Origin: Archangium lansingense
GTDB taxonomy: Bacteria > Myxococcota > Myxococcia > Myxococcales > Myxococcaceae
DNA: 64,000 nucleotides
Direction of reading: 5' to 3'
Assembly: GCF_026626635.1 (NCBI RefSeq)
Contig: NZ_JAPNKA010000001.1
Span: 2,294,001-2,358,000 of the forward strand
The notes under the pieces are model-generated. The model was not told where the DNA came from and did no database searches. It saw only the letters and a list, made by a program, of their open reading frames with translations. The translations under genes and the position numbers were made by a program. Positions within the stretch are counted from its first letter, which is position 1; every line of letters begins with the position of its first letter. Positions 20,350 to 30,414 of the stretch are shown here, one piece after another.

Positions 20350-21329
20350 AGGCTTTGCCGGTCGAGACGTACGTCGAGGGCGTCCGGGCGAGCGAGCGCG
20401 CGATGCTCGCCCGCGCCATCACGCTCATCGAGAGCGAGCACCCCAAGCACGAGGTGCTCGCGCAGGAGGTGCTCACGCGGCTGCTGCCCTACACGGGTGG
20501 GGCGCTGCGGGTGGGGATCAGCGGCGTGCCGGGCGTGGGGAAGAGCACGTTCATCGACGCGCTCGGGATGTACCTGGTGGGGCTCGGCAAGCGCGTGGCG
20601 GTACTCGCGATCGATCCCTCGAGCACGGTCTCGGGCGGGAGCATCCTGGGCGACAAGACGCGGATGGCGCGGCTGTCGCGCGAGAGCCTCGCGTACATCC
20701 GTCCCAGTCCTTCCAGCGGAACCCTGGGAGGCGTGGCCCGGAAGACGCGCGAGACGCTGCTGCTGTGCGAGGCCGCCGGCTTCGACGTGGTGCTGGTGGA
20801 GACTGTCGGCGTCGGCCAGTCGGAGACGGTCGTGGCCGACATGGTGGACTTCTATCTGGTGCTCATGCTGTCGGGCGCCGGGGACGAGCTGCAGGGCATC
20901 AAGCGCGGCATCCTCGAGATCGCGGACATGATCGCGATCAACAAGGCGGACGGCGACAACGTGGTCCGCGCGGAGCGGGCTCGGTCCGAGTACCGCGCGG
21001 CGCTGCACCTGATGCGCCCGGGTGCTGAGCCCGTGGTGACGACCTGCAGTGCGCTGGAGAACTCCAACATCGAGCACGTGTGGTCGTCGATTCAGCAGCG
21101 CCTGGACACACAGCGGGCCTCGGGAGCGCTGGAGCAGCGCCGGAGGGTCCAGCAGGTCCAGTGGATGCGGTCGATGATCGAGGACGGACTGCGCGCCGCC
21201 CTGCATGCGCACCCTGGTGTCGCCGAGCTCGGGCCCGCGCTGGAGCGCGACGTACGGGAGGGCCGTGCGACCCCGACGCTGGCCGCCCGGCGTGTCCTGG
21301 GGGCCTTCCTCTCTGGCTCCCGGACGTAA
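20346..21329 (+). CDS. meaB: Methylmalonyl-CoA mutase-associated GTPase MeaB (ArgK family)
   Basis: 327 residues, starting at a TTG (20346) that overlaps the mutB stop, the usual arrangement for coupled chaperone genes. G-protein motifs are in place: GVPGVGKST (P-loop), the switch region with ETVGVGQSE, and NKAD. MeaB loads and protects adenosylcobalamin in the mutase. It is the last gene of the mutA-mutB-meaB operon and is followed by a strong hairpin (21345-21365). Confidence 0.96.
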   Translation: MKALPVETYVEGVRASERAMLARAITLIESEHPKHEVLAQEVLTRLLPYTGGALRVGISGVPGVGKSTFIDALGMYLVGLGKRVAVLAIDPSSTVSGGSILGDKTRMARLSRESLAYIRPSPSSGTLGGVARKTRETLLLCEAAGFDVVLVETVGVGQSETVVADMVDFYLVLMLSGAGDELQGIKRGILEIADMIAINKADGDNVVRAERARSEYRAALHLMRPGAEPVVTTCSALENSNIEHVWSSIQQRLDTQRASGALEQRRRVQQVQWMRSMIEDGLRAALHAHPGVAELGPALERDVREGRATPTLAARRVLGAFLSGSRT

Positions 21330-21344
21330 AGACCCGTGGATGTC

Positions 21345-21365
21345 CCCTCTCCCTCTGGGAGAGGG
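21345..21365. repeat. REP-like hairpin, copy 1 (possible bidirectional terminator)
   Basis: CCCTCTCCC-TCT-GGGAGAGGG, a perfect 9-bp stem with 3-nt loop, followed by a GGGTGAGGGTC tail. It is 16 bp after the meaB stop. An inverted copy lies at 21505-21525 and another copy at 46938-46958. Confidence 0.8.
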
Positions 21366-21504
21366 CTAGGGTGAGGGTCTTCACCCGCCTCGTGTATCCG
21401 CAGGTGAGCTGGAAAAGGGGGGGGAGCGGCATGCGGTCTGTGGGTGTTTGCCCGCCGCGATGCTGGTCCGGGGCGGATGCACGGGCGATGACCCTCACCC
21501 CCCG

Positions 21505-21525
21505 CCCTCTCCCAGAGGGAGAGGG
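21505..21525. repeat. REP-like hairpin, copy 2 (inverted relative to copy 1)
   Basis: CCCTCTCCC-AGA-GGGAGAGGG preceded by GACCCTCACCC, i.e. the reverse complement of copy 1 with its tail. Copies 1 and 2 face each other over about 140 bp between the converging meaB and biotin-carrier genes. Confidence 0.8.
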
Positions 21526-21542
21526 AGCATGCGCAACCTGTT

Positions 21543-22052
21543 CTACTCGACCACCACGAGCTTCGCGTTGATCTCCACCGCGGTGCCTTCCTTGGCGGGC
21601 AGCTCCACCACCTTGCCGGCCTTGGGGCTCTTCAGCTCGTTCTCCATCTTCATCGCCTCGACGACGACCAGGCCCTGGCCCTCCTTCACCTCGTCGCCCA
21701 GCTTCACCAGCACCTTCACCACCTTGCCGGGCATGGGGGCGGAGATGAGCTGCTTGCCCTCCACCGAGAAGCCCGCCGTGGCCGCGCGCAGCCGCAGCCG
21801 CCGCTCGTCCGCCACGTCAATGCGGGTCGTCTGCCCCCGCACCGACACCTGCACCTCGTCGCCCTGCTCGTCGAACTCGACGCTGTAGGACGTGCCATCC
21901 ACCAGCATGGACACCGCGCCGTGGTCCAGCGTCAGCGCGTCCACGATGAAGGACTTCCCGCCGTGCGTGAGCTTGAAGCGGTTCTCTCCCGCCGGCTCGA
22001 TGTCCACCGGCACCGCTTCCTTCTGTCCCTGCAGCTTCGCGAAGTAACGCAT
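21543..22052 (-). CDS. Biotin carboxyl carrier protein of acyl-CoA carboxylase
   Basis: 169 residues. The C-terminal 75 residues form a biotinyl domain with the attachment site EAMKMEN (Lys135) and the usual APMPGKVVKVLVKLGDEVKEGQ strand. The N-terminal 90 residues resemble the BT-like segment found in propionyl-CoA carboxylase alpha subunits but here on a separate chain. It lies 21 bp downstream of the biotin carboxylase gene, same strand. Together they equal a split PccA subunit. Confidence 0.93.
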   Translation of the reverse strand: MRYFAKLQGQKEAVPVDIEPAGENRFKLTHGGKSFIVDALTLDHGAVSMLVDGTSYSVEFDEQGDEVQVSVRGQTTRIDVADERRLRLRAATAGFSVEGKQLISAPMPGKVVKVLVKLGDEVKEGQGLVVVEAMKMENELKSPKAGKVVELPAKEGTAVEINAKLVVVE

Positions 22053-22073
22053 TGGAATCGATTCCCCGTGGAG

Positions 22074-23588
22074 TTAGCGCCCGCGGCGGCTCGCCTGCCG
22101 CCACGCCGAGATGCCGCCCTTGCCGCCTTCGGTCGGCGCCTGGGTGAGGGTCTTCGCCCGCTTCTGATCCCTCTGGTACGCGTACACCACGCTCGCCAGC
22201 AGCGCGGCCTCCGTCAGCTGCGGATCCTCGCCCTTGCCCAGCAGCGTCTCGTGCTCGCGCGTGAGGAAGCTCGTGTCGTAGTCGCCCTCGACGAACTCCG
22301 GGTGCGAGAGGATCCCCTTCAGGTAGCGCGTGTTGGTGGTGATGCCCTTGACCACGTACTCGGTCAGTGCCCGCTTCGCCCGCTCGATGGCCTCGCGCCG
22401 CGTGGGGGCCCACACGGACAGCTTGGAGATCATCGGATCATACGTGTTGGGCACCGTGTACCCGGGGAACACGCCCGAGTCGTCGCGCAGGTACGGGCCA
22501 CCCGGAACGCGCAGGTAGTTGATGCGGCCCGGGCTCGGCATGAAGTTGCGCGCGGGGTCCTCCGCGTAGATGCGCACCTCGATGGAGTGTCCGTTCGGCT
22601 TGGGTGCCTCGGTGTACGGGAGCTTCTCGCCCTCGGCGACCTTGATCTGCCAGGCCACCAGGTCCAGCCCCGTCACCCACTCCGTCACCGGGTGCTCCAC
22701 CTGGAGGCGGGTGTTCATCTCCAGGAAGTAGAAGTTGCGGTGCACGTCGACGAGGAACTCCACCGTGCCCGCGCCCACGTAGCCCACGGCCTTGGCGGCC
22801 TTCACCGCCACCTCGCCCATCTTCGCCCGCATCTCCGGGGTGAGGATGGGGCTGGGCGTCTCCTCCACCACCTTCTGGTGGCGGCGCTGCGCCGAGCACT
22901 CGCGCTCGTTGAGGTGGATGGTGTTGCCGTACTGGTCGGCGAACACCTGAATCTCCACGTGGTGCGGCTTCTCGAGGTACTTCTCGATGTAGACGGCGTC
23001 GTTGCCGAAGGCGTTCATCGCCTCGCTCTTGGCCGCGCGCCACGAGGACTCGAAGTCCTCCATCCGCTCCACCTTGCGCATGCCCTTGCCGCCACCACCG
23101 CCAGCGGCCTTGAGCATCACCGGGACGCCGATCTTCTCGGCGTAGGCGCGGGCCTCCTCGACCGTGGCGATGGGCTCGGCGGTGCCGGGGACGACGGGGA
23201 CGCCGGCCTTGATCATGTTCTGCCGGGCGCGCGTCTTCTCGCCCATGGCGTCCATGGCGCTGGCGGGCGGGCCGATGAAGGTGATGCCGGCCTTCTCGCA
23301 CGCGCGCACGAAGGACGCGTTCTCCGAGAGGAAGCCGTAGCCAGGGTGAATGGCGTCCGCGCCGGCCTTCTTGGCGGCCTCCAGAATCCGCTCCTGCACG
23401 AGGTAGCTCTCGCGCGAGGGCGGGGGGCCCACCAGGAAGGCCTGGTCAGCGGTGCGGACATGCAGGGCGGAGCGGTCCGCCTCTGAGTAGACCGCCACCG
23501 TGGCGATGCCGAGCTCCTTGCAGGTGCGCATCACCCGGACGGCGATCTCGCCGCGGTTGGCGACGAGGATTTTGCGGATCTTGGGCAT
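22074..23588 (-). CDS. Biotin carboxylase subunit of acyl-CoA (probably propionyl-CoA) carboxylase
   Basis: 504 residues from the ATG at 23588, which has a good GGGAG site upstream. The biotin carboxylase fold is complete: KILVANRGEIAVRVMRTCKELGI, the ATP-grasp glycine loop KAAGGGGGKGMR, ECSAQRRHQKVVEE, and EMNTRLQVEHPVTE. It carboxylates biotin on the carrier protein encoded next to it. Context (mutAB-meaB converging, carboxyltransferase nearby) argues for propionyl-CoA as substrate rather than acetyl-CoA, although myxobacterial enzymes may accept both. Confidence 0.95.
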   Translation of the reverse strand: MPKIRKILVANRGEIAVRVMRTCKELGIATVAVYSEADRSALHVRTADQAFLVGPPPSRESYLVQERILEAAKKAGADAIHPGYGFLSENASFVRACEKAGITFIGPPASAMDAMGEKTRARQNMIKAGVPVVPGTAEPIATVEEARAYAEKIGVPVMLKAAGGGGGKGMRKVERMEDFESSWRAAKSEAMNAFGNDAVYIEKYLEKPHHVEIQVFADQYGNTIHLNERECSAQRRHQKVVEETPSPILTPEMRAKMGEVAVKAAKAVGYVGAGTVEFLVDVHRNFYFLEMNTRLQVEHPVTEWVTGLDLVAWQIKVAEGEKLPYTEAPKPNGHSIEVRIYAEDPARNFMPSPGRINYLRVPGGPYLRDDSGVFPGYTVPNTYDPMISKLSVWAPTRREAIERAKRALTEYVVKGITTNTRYLKGILSHPEFVEGDYDTSFLTREHETLLGKGEDPQLTEAALLASVVYAYQRDQKRAKTLTQAPTEGGKGGISAWRQASRRGR

Positions 23589-23691
23589 GGACGCTCCCTT
23601 TAGCACAGGGGAGCGCGTGCCCGGCGAGCGCGATGGCGGCCAGAGTCCCCCCTGTCCGCCAATACGCGCTGCTACTCGGAGCCTGTAGCTA

Positions 23692-24315
23692 CTACTTGCG
23701 GTTGCTGAGGTACTGCTCCATCAGCCGCCGGGCCTCGCCCAGCTTGGCCTCGACGAAGCGGTCATCCTCGTCCGGCTCGGGCGGAGGGGGCGGCTGCTCC
23801 TGGCGGCGCGACTTGCCCGTGGGGGCAGGGGCGTGGGGATCGTCCCCACCGAAGTCCACCGCAGCGGCGAGCAGGTTGCGGGCGGTGGCTCCACCATCGA
23901 GCAGGCGGCCGAGCAGGGGCGCTTCCACGCCCAGCCAGCGGGCGGTTTGACGCACCACGTCGATGTACTCGCCTTCGAGGGAGCGGGAGGGGCGGCCGGG
24001 CTCGCTCAGGGAGGCGCGGCCGTAGCTGCCGACCTTGTCGGTGTAGAGGCCCACCGCCTGATCGCGGAAGTCACGGGCCACGGAGCGGACGAGGGCGTCG
24101 AGGTGGTCCTCGGGGACGGCCTTGCCACCAGAGGGGGTCAGCTTCAGCTCGGCGACGCGCCAGCCGGCATCCGCCAGGGCGGTGGCGGACTCGACCCAGC
24201 GGACCTCCGGGAGGGGAACGTTGGCGGACTCACAGGCCCGGGAGAGCGTCTGGCGCAGGGCGGTGAGGTTGCCTTCGATGTCGGCGAGGAAGAGGACGAG
24301 GCGGGGTTGAGACAA
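23692..24315 (-). CDS. Conserved hypothetical protein in the carboxylase cluster
   Basis: 207 residues, no signal peptide or membrane segment, not recognised. The first 150 residues look globular (MSQPRLVLFLADIEGNLTALRQTLSRACESA). A charged Pro/Glu/Asp-rich linker at about 160-185 precedes a short helix (FVEAKLGEARRLMEQYLSNRK). It is sandwiched on the same strand between the carboxyltransferase and biotin carboxylase genes (111 and 103 bp away), so it may be co-expressed with them; an accessory role in the carboxylase is a guess from position only. Confidence 0.75.
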   Translation of the reverse strand: MSQPRLVLFLADIEGNLTALRQTLSRACESANVPLPEVRWVESATALADAGWRVAELKLTPSGGKAVPEDHLDALVRSVARDFRDQAVGLYTDKVGSYGRASLSEPGRPSRSLEGEYIDVVRQTARWLGVEAPLLGRLLDGGATARNLLAAAVDFGGDDPHAPAPTGKSRRQEQPPPPPEPDEDDRFVEAKLGEARRLMEQYLSNRK

Positions 24316-24426
24316 AAGGGGGCTCCTTATGTGGTGCGTCCCTTCAAAGCCTGAACGCCCCCCCTAAAATTTCCCGGGGAGGCGTTCCACTGTTTCTCGG
24401 GGCGAGGCCCTTGCCTGCCTGCCTGC

Positions 24427-25989
<1,563 letters not shown>

Positions 25990-26072
25990 GTGGCGCGCAT
26001 CTAGCACGATTGGGGCCGGGAGGGGGACCCGGGGCGTGGACGCGGGCAGGACCTGGATGGTGAAAGGATGAG

Positions 26073-26100
26073 CGTCACTTCTGGACGTCCAGAAGTGATG
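26073..26100. repeat. 28-bp palindrome, left copy
   Basis: CGTCACTTCTGGAC followed by its reverse complement except for one base near the right end. It lies 24 bp beyond the stop of the 261-residue gene and in the 5' region of the carboxyltransferase gene. With no loop it is more like a protein-binding site or mobile-element end than an intrinsic terminator. The matching copy is at 35718-35745. Confidence 0.85.
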
Positions 26101-26124
26101 TGGGGGGATGTGTTCCAGCACCCC

Positions 26125-26910
26125 TCACTCATGCATGAACCACTCCGCGGGGATGCCCAGTGCCGCGAGAATCCGCTCAGGCGAGCGCTCGCCCTTGATT
26201 TCGCTGACCTCCGGCACAGGCGGAAACTCATCTGGCGGCTGCGTGAGTTGTGCGATGCGCGCCCCCCCCCGTCTCACGGTGACAAAAAAGATGTCCAGGC
26301 CGGGCGAGGCAATCACCGCATACACGGTCGCAAGAGGGAACCGTTCCGACACGGTCATGTCGGCGTAACCGATGTCCGCTGTGCAGCTGGCAAGCAGGAG
26401 CCCTCGCGGCGTGTCCTCGAGTCGGTAGTACCCTGGAGGAAGTGGCTCACCCGCATCTTCTTCCAATACGCGGTGCGCCTCCTGCGCGCGGACTCCTTCC
26501 ACCAATGCGACCTTCCGCAGCGGCTTTCTTGGGGGCGAATCCGAAGACTCCTCGCTGCCTGGCAGCGGACAACCGAGGGACTTCGCCAGCGCCTCTGGGC
26601 CCACGTCCAGGACGTCTAGCGCACCGTTTCGCCACGACATGACGGTCCACGGATCATTGGTGCGCTCGATCGAGTACACGGGCTCATCACATTCAAGCGA
26701 CAGCGTCTCGGCGATTTGCATCTCGGCGCCCACGTAGCTGGGCTCCGTACTCACGATGGCGTGGTAACGACCACTGCCCGGGATGATTTCGAAGGGCGGC
26801 TCTTTTCCATCCTCTTCGTCCTCTTCCGTCATCACGATGGCGCGGGCCCGGCTCTCCAGCCGTGCGGGCTCGCCTGGAGTCAGGACCGCCCAGAGAGGCC
26901 ACAGGCTCAT
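26125..26910 (-). CDS. Acidic protein of unknown function, third gene of the NACHT operon (putative immunity protein)
   Basis: 261 residues, acidic, no signal peptide, no domain I recognise. Its start overlaps the stop of the 1163-residue gene by 4 bp (ATGA), so translation is coupled. A small acidic cytoplasmic protein encoded directly after a protein with a C-terminal nuclease-like domain is the classic layout of a toxin and its immunity protein; that role is inferred only from position, size and charge. Two low-complexity acidic stretches (TEEDEEDGKEPP, PGSEESSDSPP) separate the predicted globular parts. The 28-bp palindrome lies just downstream. Confidence 0.7.
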   Translation of the reverse strand: MSLWPLWAVLTPGEPARLESRARAIVMTEEDEEDGKEPPFEIIPGSGRYHAIVSTEPSYVGAEMQIAETLSLECDEPVYSIERTNDPWTVMSWRNGALDVLDVGPEALAKSLGCPLPGSEESSDSPPRKPLRKVALVEGVRAQEAHRVLEEDAGEPLPPGYYRLEDTPRGLLLASCTADIGYADMTVSERFPLATVYAVIASPGLDIFFVTVRRGGARIAQLTQPPDEFPPVPEVSEIKGERSPERILAALGIPAEWFMHE

Positions 26911-29900
26911 GGCGCACCTCCGGATAAGTCCTCTGGCAGCTTGAATGCTGCGCGCAACTGCTTCGTCTTCCCCAGTATTTGGGCCTCTTCCAATTGAATG
27001 AGCTGAGTGCCTGGTGCGTTTCTCTGTAGGAAGTCTGTCAATTTTTCGCTGGTGGGCAGGCTTAGTTTGTCTGTACTGACCAGGAACGGTTTACCTCGAG
27101 GTGCCTTCGCCGCGTCCGCGAGTTGGCCGAGCAGGCGCTGGAGGTTCTCTACGAGTGCCTCCTGCTGTTCATTGAGCTTCTTGCCGGTCTGCTTGGCCCG
27201 CCAGGTGTCGAGCGACTTACGCCATCGGTTTTCGTTCCACCCCTTTGCTTCCACTCCATGTTGAAGCCTCGAGCCATGCAGCGCCGTAATCTCGTTGTCG
27301 ATGATGTGCCCGTCTTTCATTCTCACCTGCCGCCCGGTCACCCGGAAGCCCGGGAAGAGCTTCCGCGCATTGCGCTCTGTCAGCATCTCCACCGCGATGC
27401 CTCGGAGTTGCTCACGCGCCTGCAGTTGCAGCTTCAAACTCCCCGGCTCCGCCGCTGCGCGCCGGAAGAGTCTCCAAGCCGTCTTCTCGTTCCTGGCCAT
27501 GAAGTCGAGGTCCTCCAGGGTCAGCGCTGTCGAGCGCAGCCAGCCCAGGTCCACGCTGCCCCTGCAGGCTTTTCTCGCCAGCTCAGCCACTGCCTCGGCT
27601 TTCAACTCCGGGTGACTGACGAGCCACCTGGCCTCCTCCAGGAAGACAAGCGGGTCGGCCAGGTTCCGTGCTCCTGAGCGCCTCAGCAGTTGCGCCAGTG
27701 CCGGTTTCACGTTGCCTCGGGCGGAGGTGCGCAGCTTTTCCACCGCAGCGAGGTACGCCTGGGCTCTGTCCGCTGGGAAGGCCGCCGCGCGCCTCGCCAC
27801 GGCGTTATAGGCGAGCGCCATCTCCTGGCTCTCCGCTGCCAGCAGCTTGAGCGCCTCCAGCGTCTTCTCGGCTTCCTGGGCCACCAGCCCCGCGCGGCGA
27901 ATTCCACCCAGCGCCCGTGCCGCGGCCAACTCCCCCCGGATGGCGAAGAAGGCCTGCTTGAAGGCCTCGGCTCCGTCAGTCAGGGAAAACCGCAGTCCCT
28001 CCGGTGTCGCGACGGCCTTGCCCTCGGCGAGCATCCGCTCCATCGTCCTGGCCAGGGCTTGGATGGACTCCACTGACTCGCGCAGTCTGGCCGAGGCCCT
28101 CGCGCCAGACTTGCTCACCACCAGCCCCCCCCGGTGTGCCAGCTCGCGCCATATGCCCGAGTTGGCCAGCTTGGAGATATCCCTCCCGGCCAGTGCCAGC
28201 ATGGCCACGTCATGCACCGCGAGGAAGGCCCGTCCTTTCGGCGTGCGCGACAGCTCGTCACGCCGGGTGTCCACCACCGCCAGGGTTCCCACCAGGGACA
28301 TGCGACCGATGAACTGGTGCACCGCCGCCTGACGCGCCGCCGGGCCGCTCTGCGTGGCGGTGGCCGCCACCTCTGTCATCAGCGGCGCCCGCGCCAATGC
28401 CGACACGGCGCCGGACACCATGTGCATTTCGCTGATGCGGCCCAGCGCCGCCCAGAAGAGCGATGTGTCCGGCAGGGAAGCGAGCAGCGCCAGCTCCATG
28501 GCCGTCATCAGGTGCGTGCGCGGCTGCGGCCCATGGATTTCCACGCGCACCCACTCCAGCGGGTGCAGGGCCCGGCTGCGGGGTCCCTCCTCCACCGAGG
28601 AGAGGTAGCGCGCCTGGAAGTGGTGCCGCACCGGCTCGAAGTACAGGGCCATGCGCTGGGAGGCCCCCGCCGCCTCTCCCGGCAGTGCGGGCTCCGCGCC
28701 CAGGCGCACCCCTTGCTTCATGTCCCACGCCTCCGGCGCCACCAGCGTCGTGGACACCAGCCCGGTGGGCACGTTCAACAGGTGTGTCGTCTCCCCCTCG
28801 CGTCCCAGGTGGAAGGTGGGCAGGGACTCCAGCGAGCCGAGCACGAGAGGAAACGAGGCCAGCGCCTTCTGGGTGAAGGCCCGCCCCAACAGCACCTTCT
28901 CCGGCGCGTTGCTGCCCAGCAGCTTCTCCAGCACACCGCTCGAGGTGAGCTCGCGCTCCAGGGCGGGAAACTCCCGGGCCGCCATGGCCAGCACCACGCG
29001 CCCCAGCAGGTGCACGGCCTCCCCCTCCAGTCCCGAAGTGGGCTCTGGCCCCGCGAGCACGGTGTCGAAGACGCCCTGGCGCTCCTCCGCGGTGAGCAGG
29101 GAGAGCACGTCATGGTCCAACCCGAAGAGGGGCTGAGGCGCTTGCTCCGTGGCCCTGGCCAGGGCTGTCGTGAGAATCTCCCGCCGCAGCGCCGTCAGCT
29201 CGCCAGTGCCGCTCCCCAGCCCCGGCTGCCAGTCTCCAGGGTGGATGAAAACCGTCCCCGGGTAGTACCAGTAATAGTTGCCCTCGGGGTGCTCGAGCGG
29301 CTCGGAGGCGCCGGCGGCGAGGCGGAAGCCGGCGCTGTAGCCGCGCCAGCGCCCATCCTCCCCGGGAATGAGGACGCGCGGGCTGCTGCCAGGAAGGTTG
29401 CGCACCCGCAGTTCCGCGCGCTCCAAGGAGTACTCCTCGGTGAGCAGCACCTGGAGGTACACCTGCACACTGGCGCCGTCCGGATAATAGAAGCGGCCCA
29501 CCACGTCCCCCGGTGAGAGGACGGGCGAGCCATCCGTCACGCTGTAGCTCGTCTTCCAGCGTGTGGAGCGCAGGGCGATGGTCTTCTGCAATGGCTCGGA
29601 GGACTCTCCGAGGAAGTGCCAGTCCTGGGCGAGAGTGTCCCCCAGGTGCCGCGGCGGCTCGTCCCGCCACGGCGCGAGCACCTCGAGGTAGCGGTCGAAG
29701 TAGCTCTGCCCGGAGTCGTCCAGGATGTCCGAGCGCTGGGACCAACGCAGGCTGCGCTCCACCAGCGCCGCGACTCTGGTCTCGTCGAGGGACGTCGCGG
29801 TGAGCTGGGAGCGCGTCCATGCAACATCCGCCTCCAGTTGCGCGTCCAGGGCGCCGCGCATGCCGGCCAGAAGCCCGGGAAGGAGCGCCCCCGGCTGGTG

Positions 29901-30398
29901 CACACGCACGCAGACTCGCGGCCTCCCCTCGGTGTCGGGTGGAACCGCGCGGGGCTCGAAGGTGAAGGCGTCCACCGCGGACGCATCCCCGAAGAGCCCC
30001 GATGCCAGCTCCTCTCGCGAGGCCTGGCCGGCAACCCAGAGCAACTCGGGCCGCTCCGGGTCCACCTGGACGGGAAGCGGGACCTCCTGGTGGGAGAAGA
30101 AAGCCAACATGCCGGCCTCGTCCTCCAGTGTGTCCTCCCACTCGGATTCGGACGGCTCGTCCTCCAGCACGCTCCCCTCCCGCCAGACCTCCAGGCGGGG
30201 GCCGAGGGCTTCCGCTTGCGGATGTGCTTCGGCCGGGAGCTTCACCCTCTCTCGTCTCGGCTCTTCGCCGGCCGCGCTCATGCCGGCCACGAGGCAGCTC
30301 ACCACCAGGAGGGCCTGGAGACTTCTGGCCCAGTGGGGCCGGCTCGTGGACGCCCCTCGGCTCCAGCCCTCACCCTCAACAGGGCCCTCATCCCGCAT
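26907..30398 (-). CDS. Large exported protein with C-terminal PD-(D/E)XK nuclease-like domain (putative polymorphic toxin)
   Basis: 1163 residues from the ATG at 30398, which lies 16 bp after the stop of the NACHT gene; an upstream start at 30464 would overlap it. A hydrophobic stretch (LQALLVVSCLVAGMSAAG, residues about 28-45) is a secretion signal with a long n-region. The next 550 residues have no family I recognise. Around 690-980 the protein is helical and Ala/Arg-rich (VHQFIGRMSLVGTLAVVDT). The last 140 residues read like a restriction-endonuclease-fold toxin: D1034 in HIIDNEITALHG and E1050-x-K1052 in GVEAKGW. The following acidic gene would be its immunity partner. Alternatively all three genes form one defence system. 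Confidence 0.75.
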   Translation of the reverse strand: MRDEGPVEGEGWSRGASTSRPHWARSLQALLVVSCLVAGMSAAGEEPRRERVKLPAEAHPQAEALGPRLEVWREGSVLEDEPSESEWEDTLEDEAGMLAFFSHQEVPLPVQVDPERPELLWVAGQASREELASGLFGDASAVDAFTFEPRAVPPDTEGRPRVCVRVHQPGALLPGLLAGMRGALDAQLEADVAWTRSQLTATSLDETRVAALVERSLRWSQRSDILDDSGQSYFDRYLEVLAPWRDEPPRHLGDTLAQDWHFLGESSEPLQKTIALRSTRWKTSYSVTDGSPVLSPGDVVGRFYYPDGASVQVYLQVLLTEEYSLERAELRVRNLPGSSPRVLIPGEDGRWRGYSAGFRLAAGASEPLEHPEGNYYWYYPGTVFIHPGDWQPGLGSGTGELTALRREILTTALARATEQAPQPLFGLDHDVLSLLTAEERQGVFDTVLAGPEPTSGLEGEAVHLLGRVVLAMAAREFPALERELTSSGVLEKLLGSNAPEKVLLGRAFTQKALASFPLVLGSLESLPTFHLGREGETTHLLNVPTGLVSTTLVAPEAWDMKQGVRLGAEPALPGEAAGASQRMALYFEPVRHHFQARYLSSVEEGPRSRALHPLEWVRVEIHGPQPRTHLMTAMELALLASLPDTSLFWAALGRISEMHMVSGAVSALARAPLMTEVAATATQSGPAARQAAVHQFIGRMSLVGTLAVVDTRRDELSRTPKGRAFLAVHDVAMLALAGRDISKLANSGIWRELAHRGGLVVSKSGARASARLRESVESIQALARTMERMLAEGKAVATPEGLRFSLTDGAEAFKQAFFAIRGELAAARALGGIRRAGLVAQEAEKTLEALKLLAAESQEMALAYNAVARRAAAFPADRAQAYLAAVEKLRTSARGNVKPALAQLLRRSGARNLADPLVFLEEARWLVSHPELKAEAVAELARKACRGSVDLGWLRSTALTLEDLDFMARNEKTAWRLFRRAAAEPGSLKLQLQAREQLRGIAVEMLTERNARKLFPGFRVTGRQVRMKDGHIIDNEITALHGSRLQHGVEAKGWNENRWRKSLDTWRAKQTGKKLNEQQEALVENLQRLLGQLADAAKAPRGKPFLVSTDKLSLPTSEKLTDFLQRNAPGTQLIQLEEAQILGKTKQLRAAFKLPEDLSGGAP

Positions 30399-30414
30399 AG
30401 AGGCTGGCCCAGCC

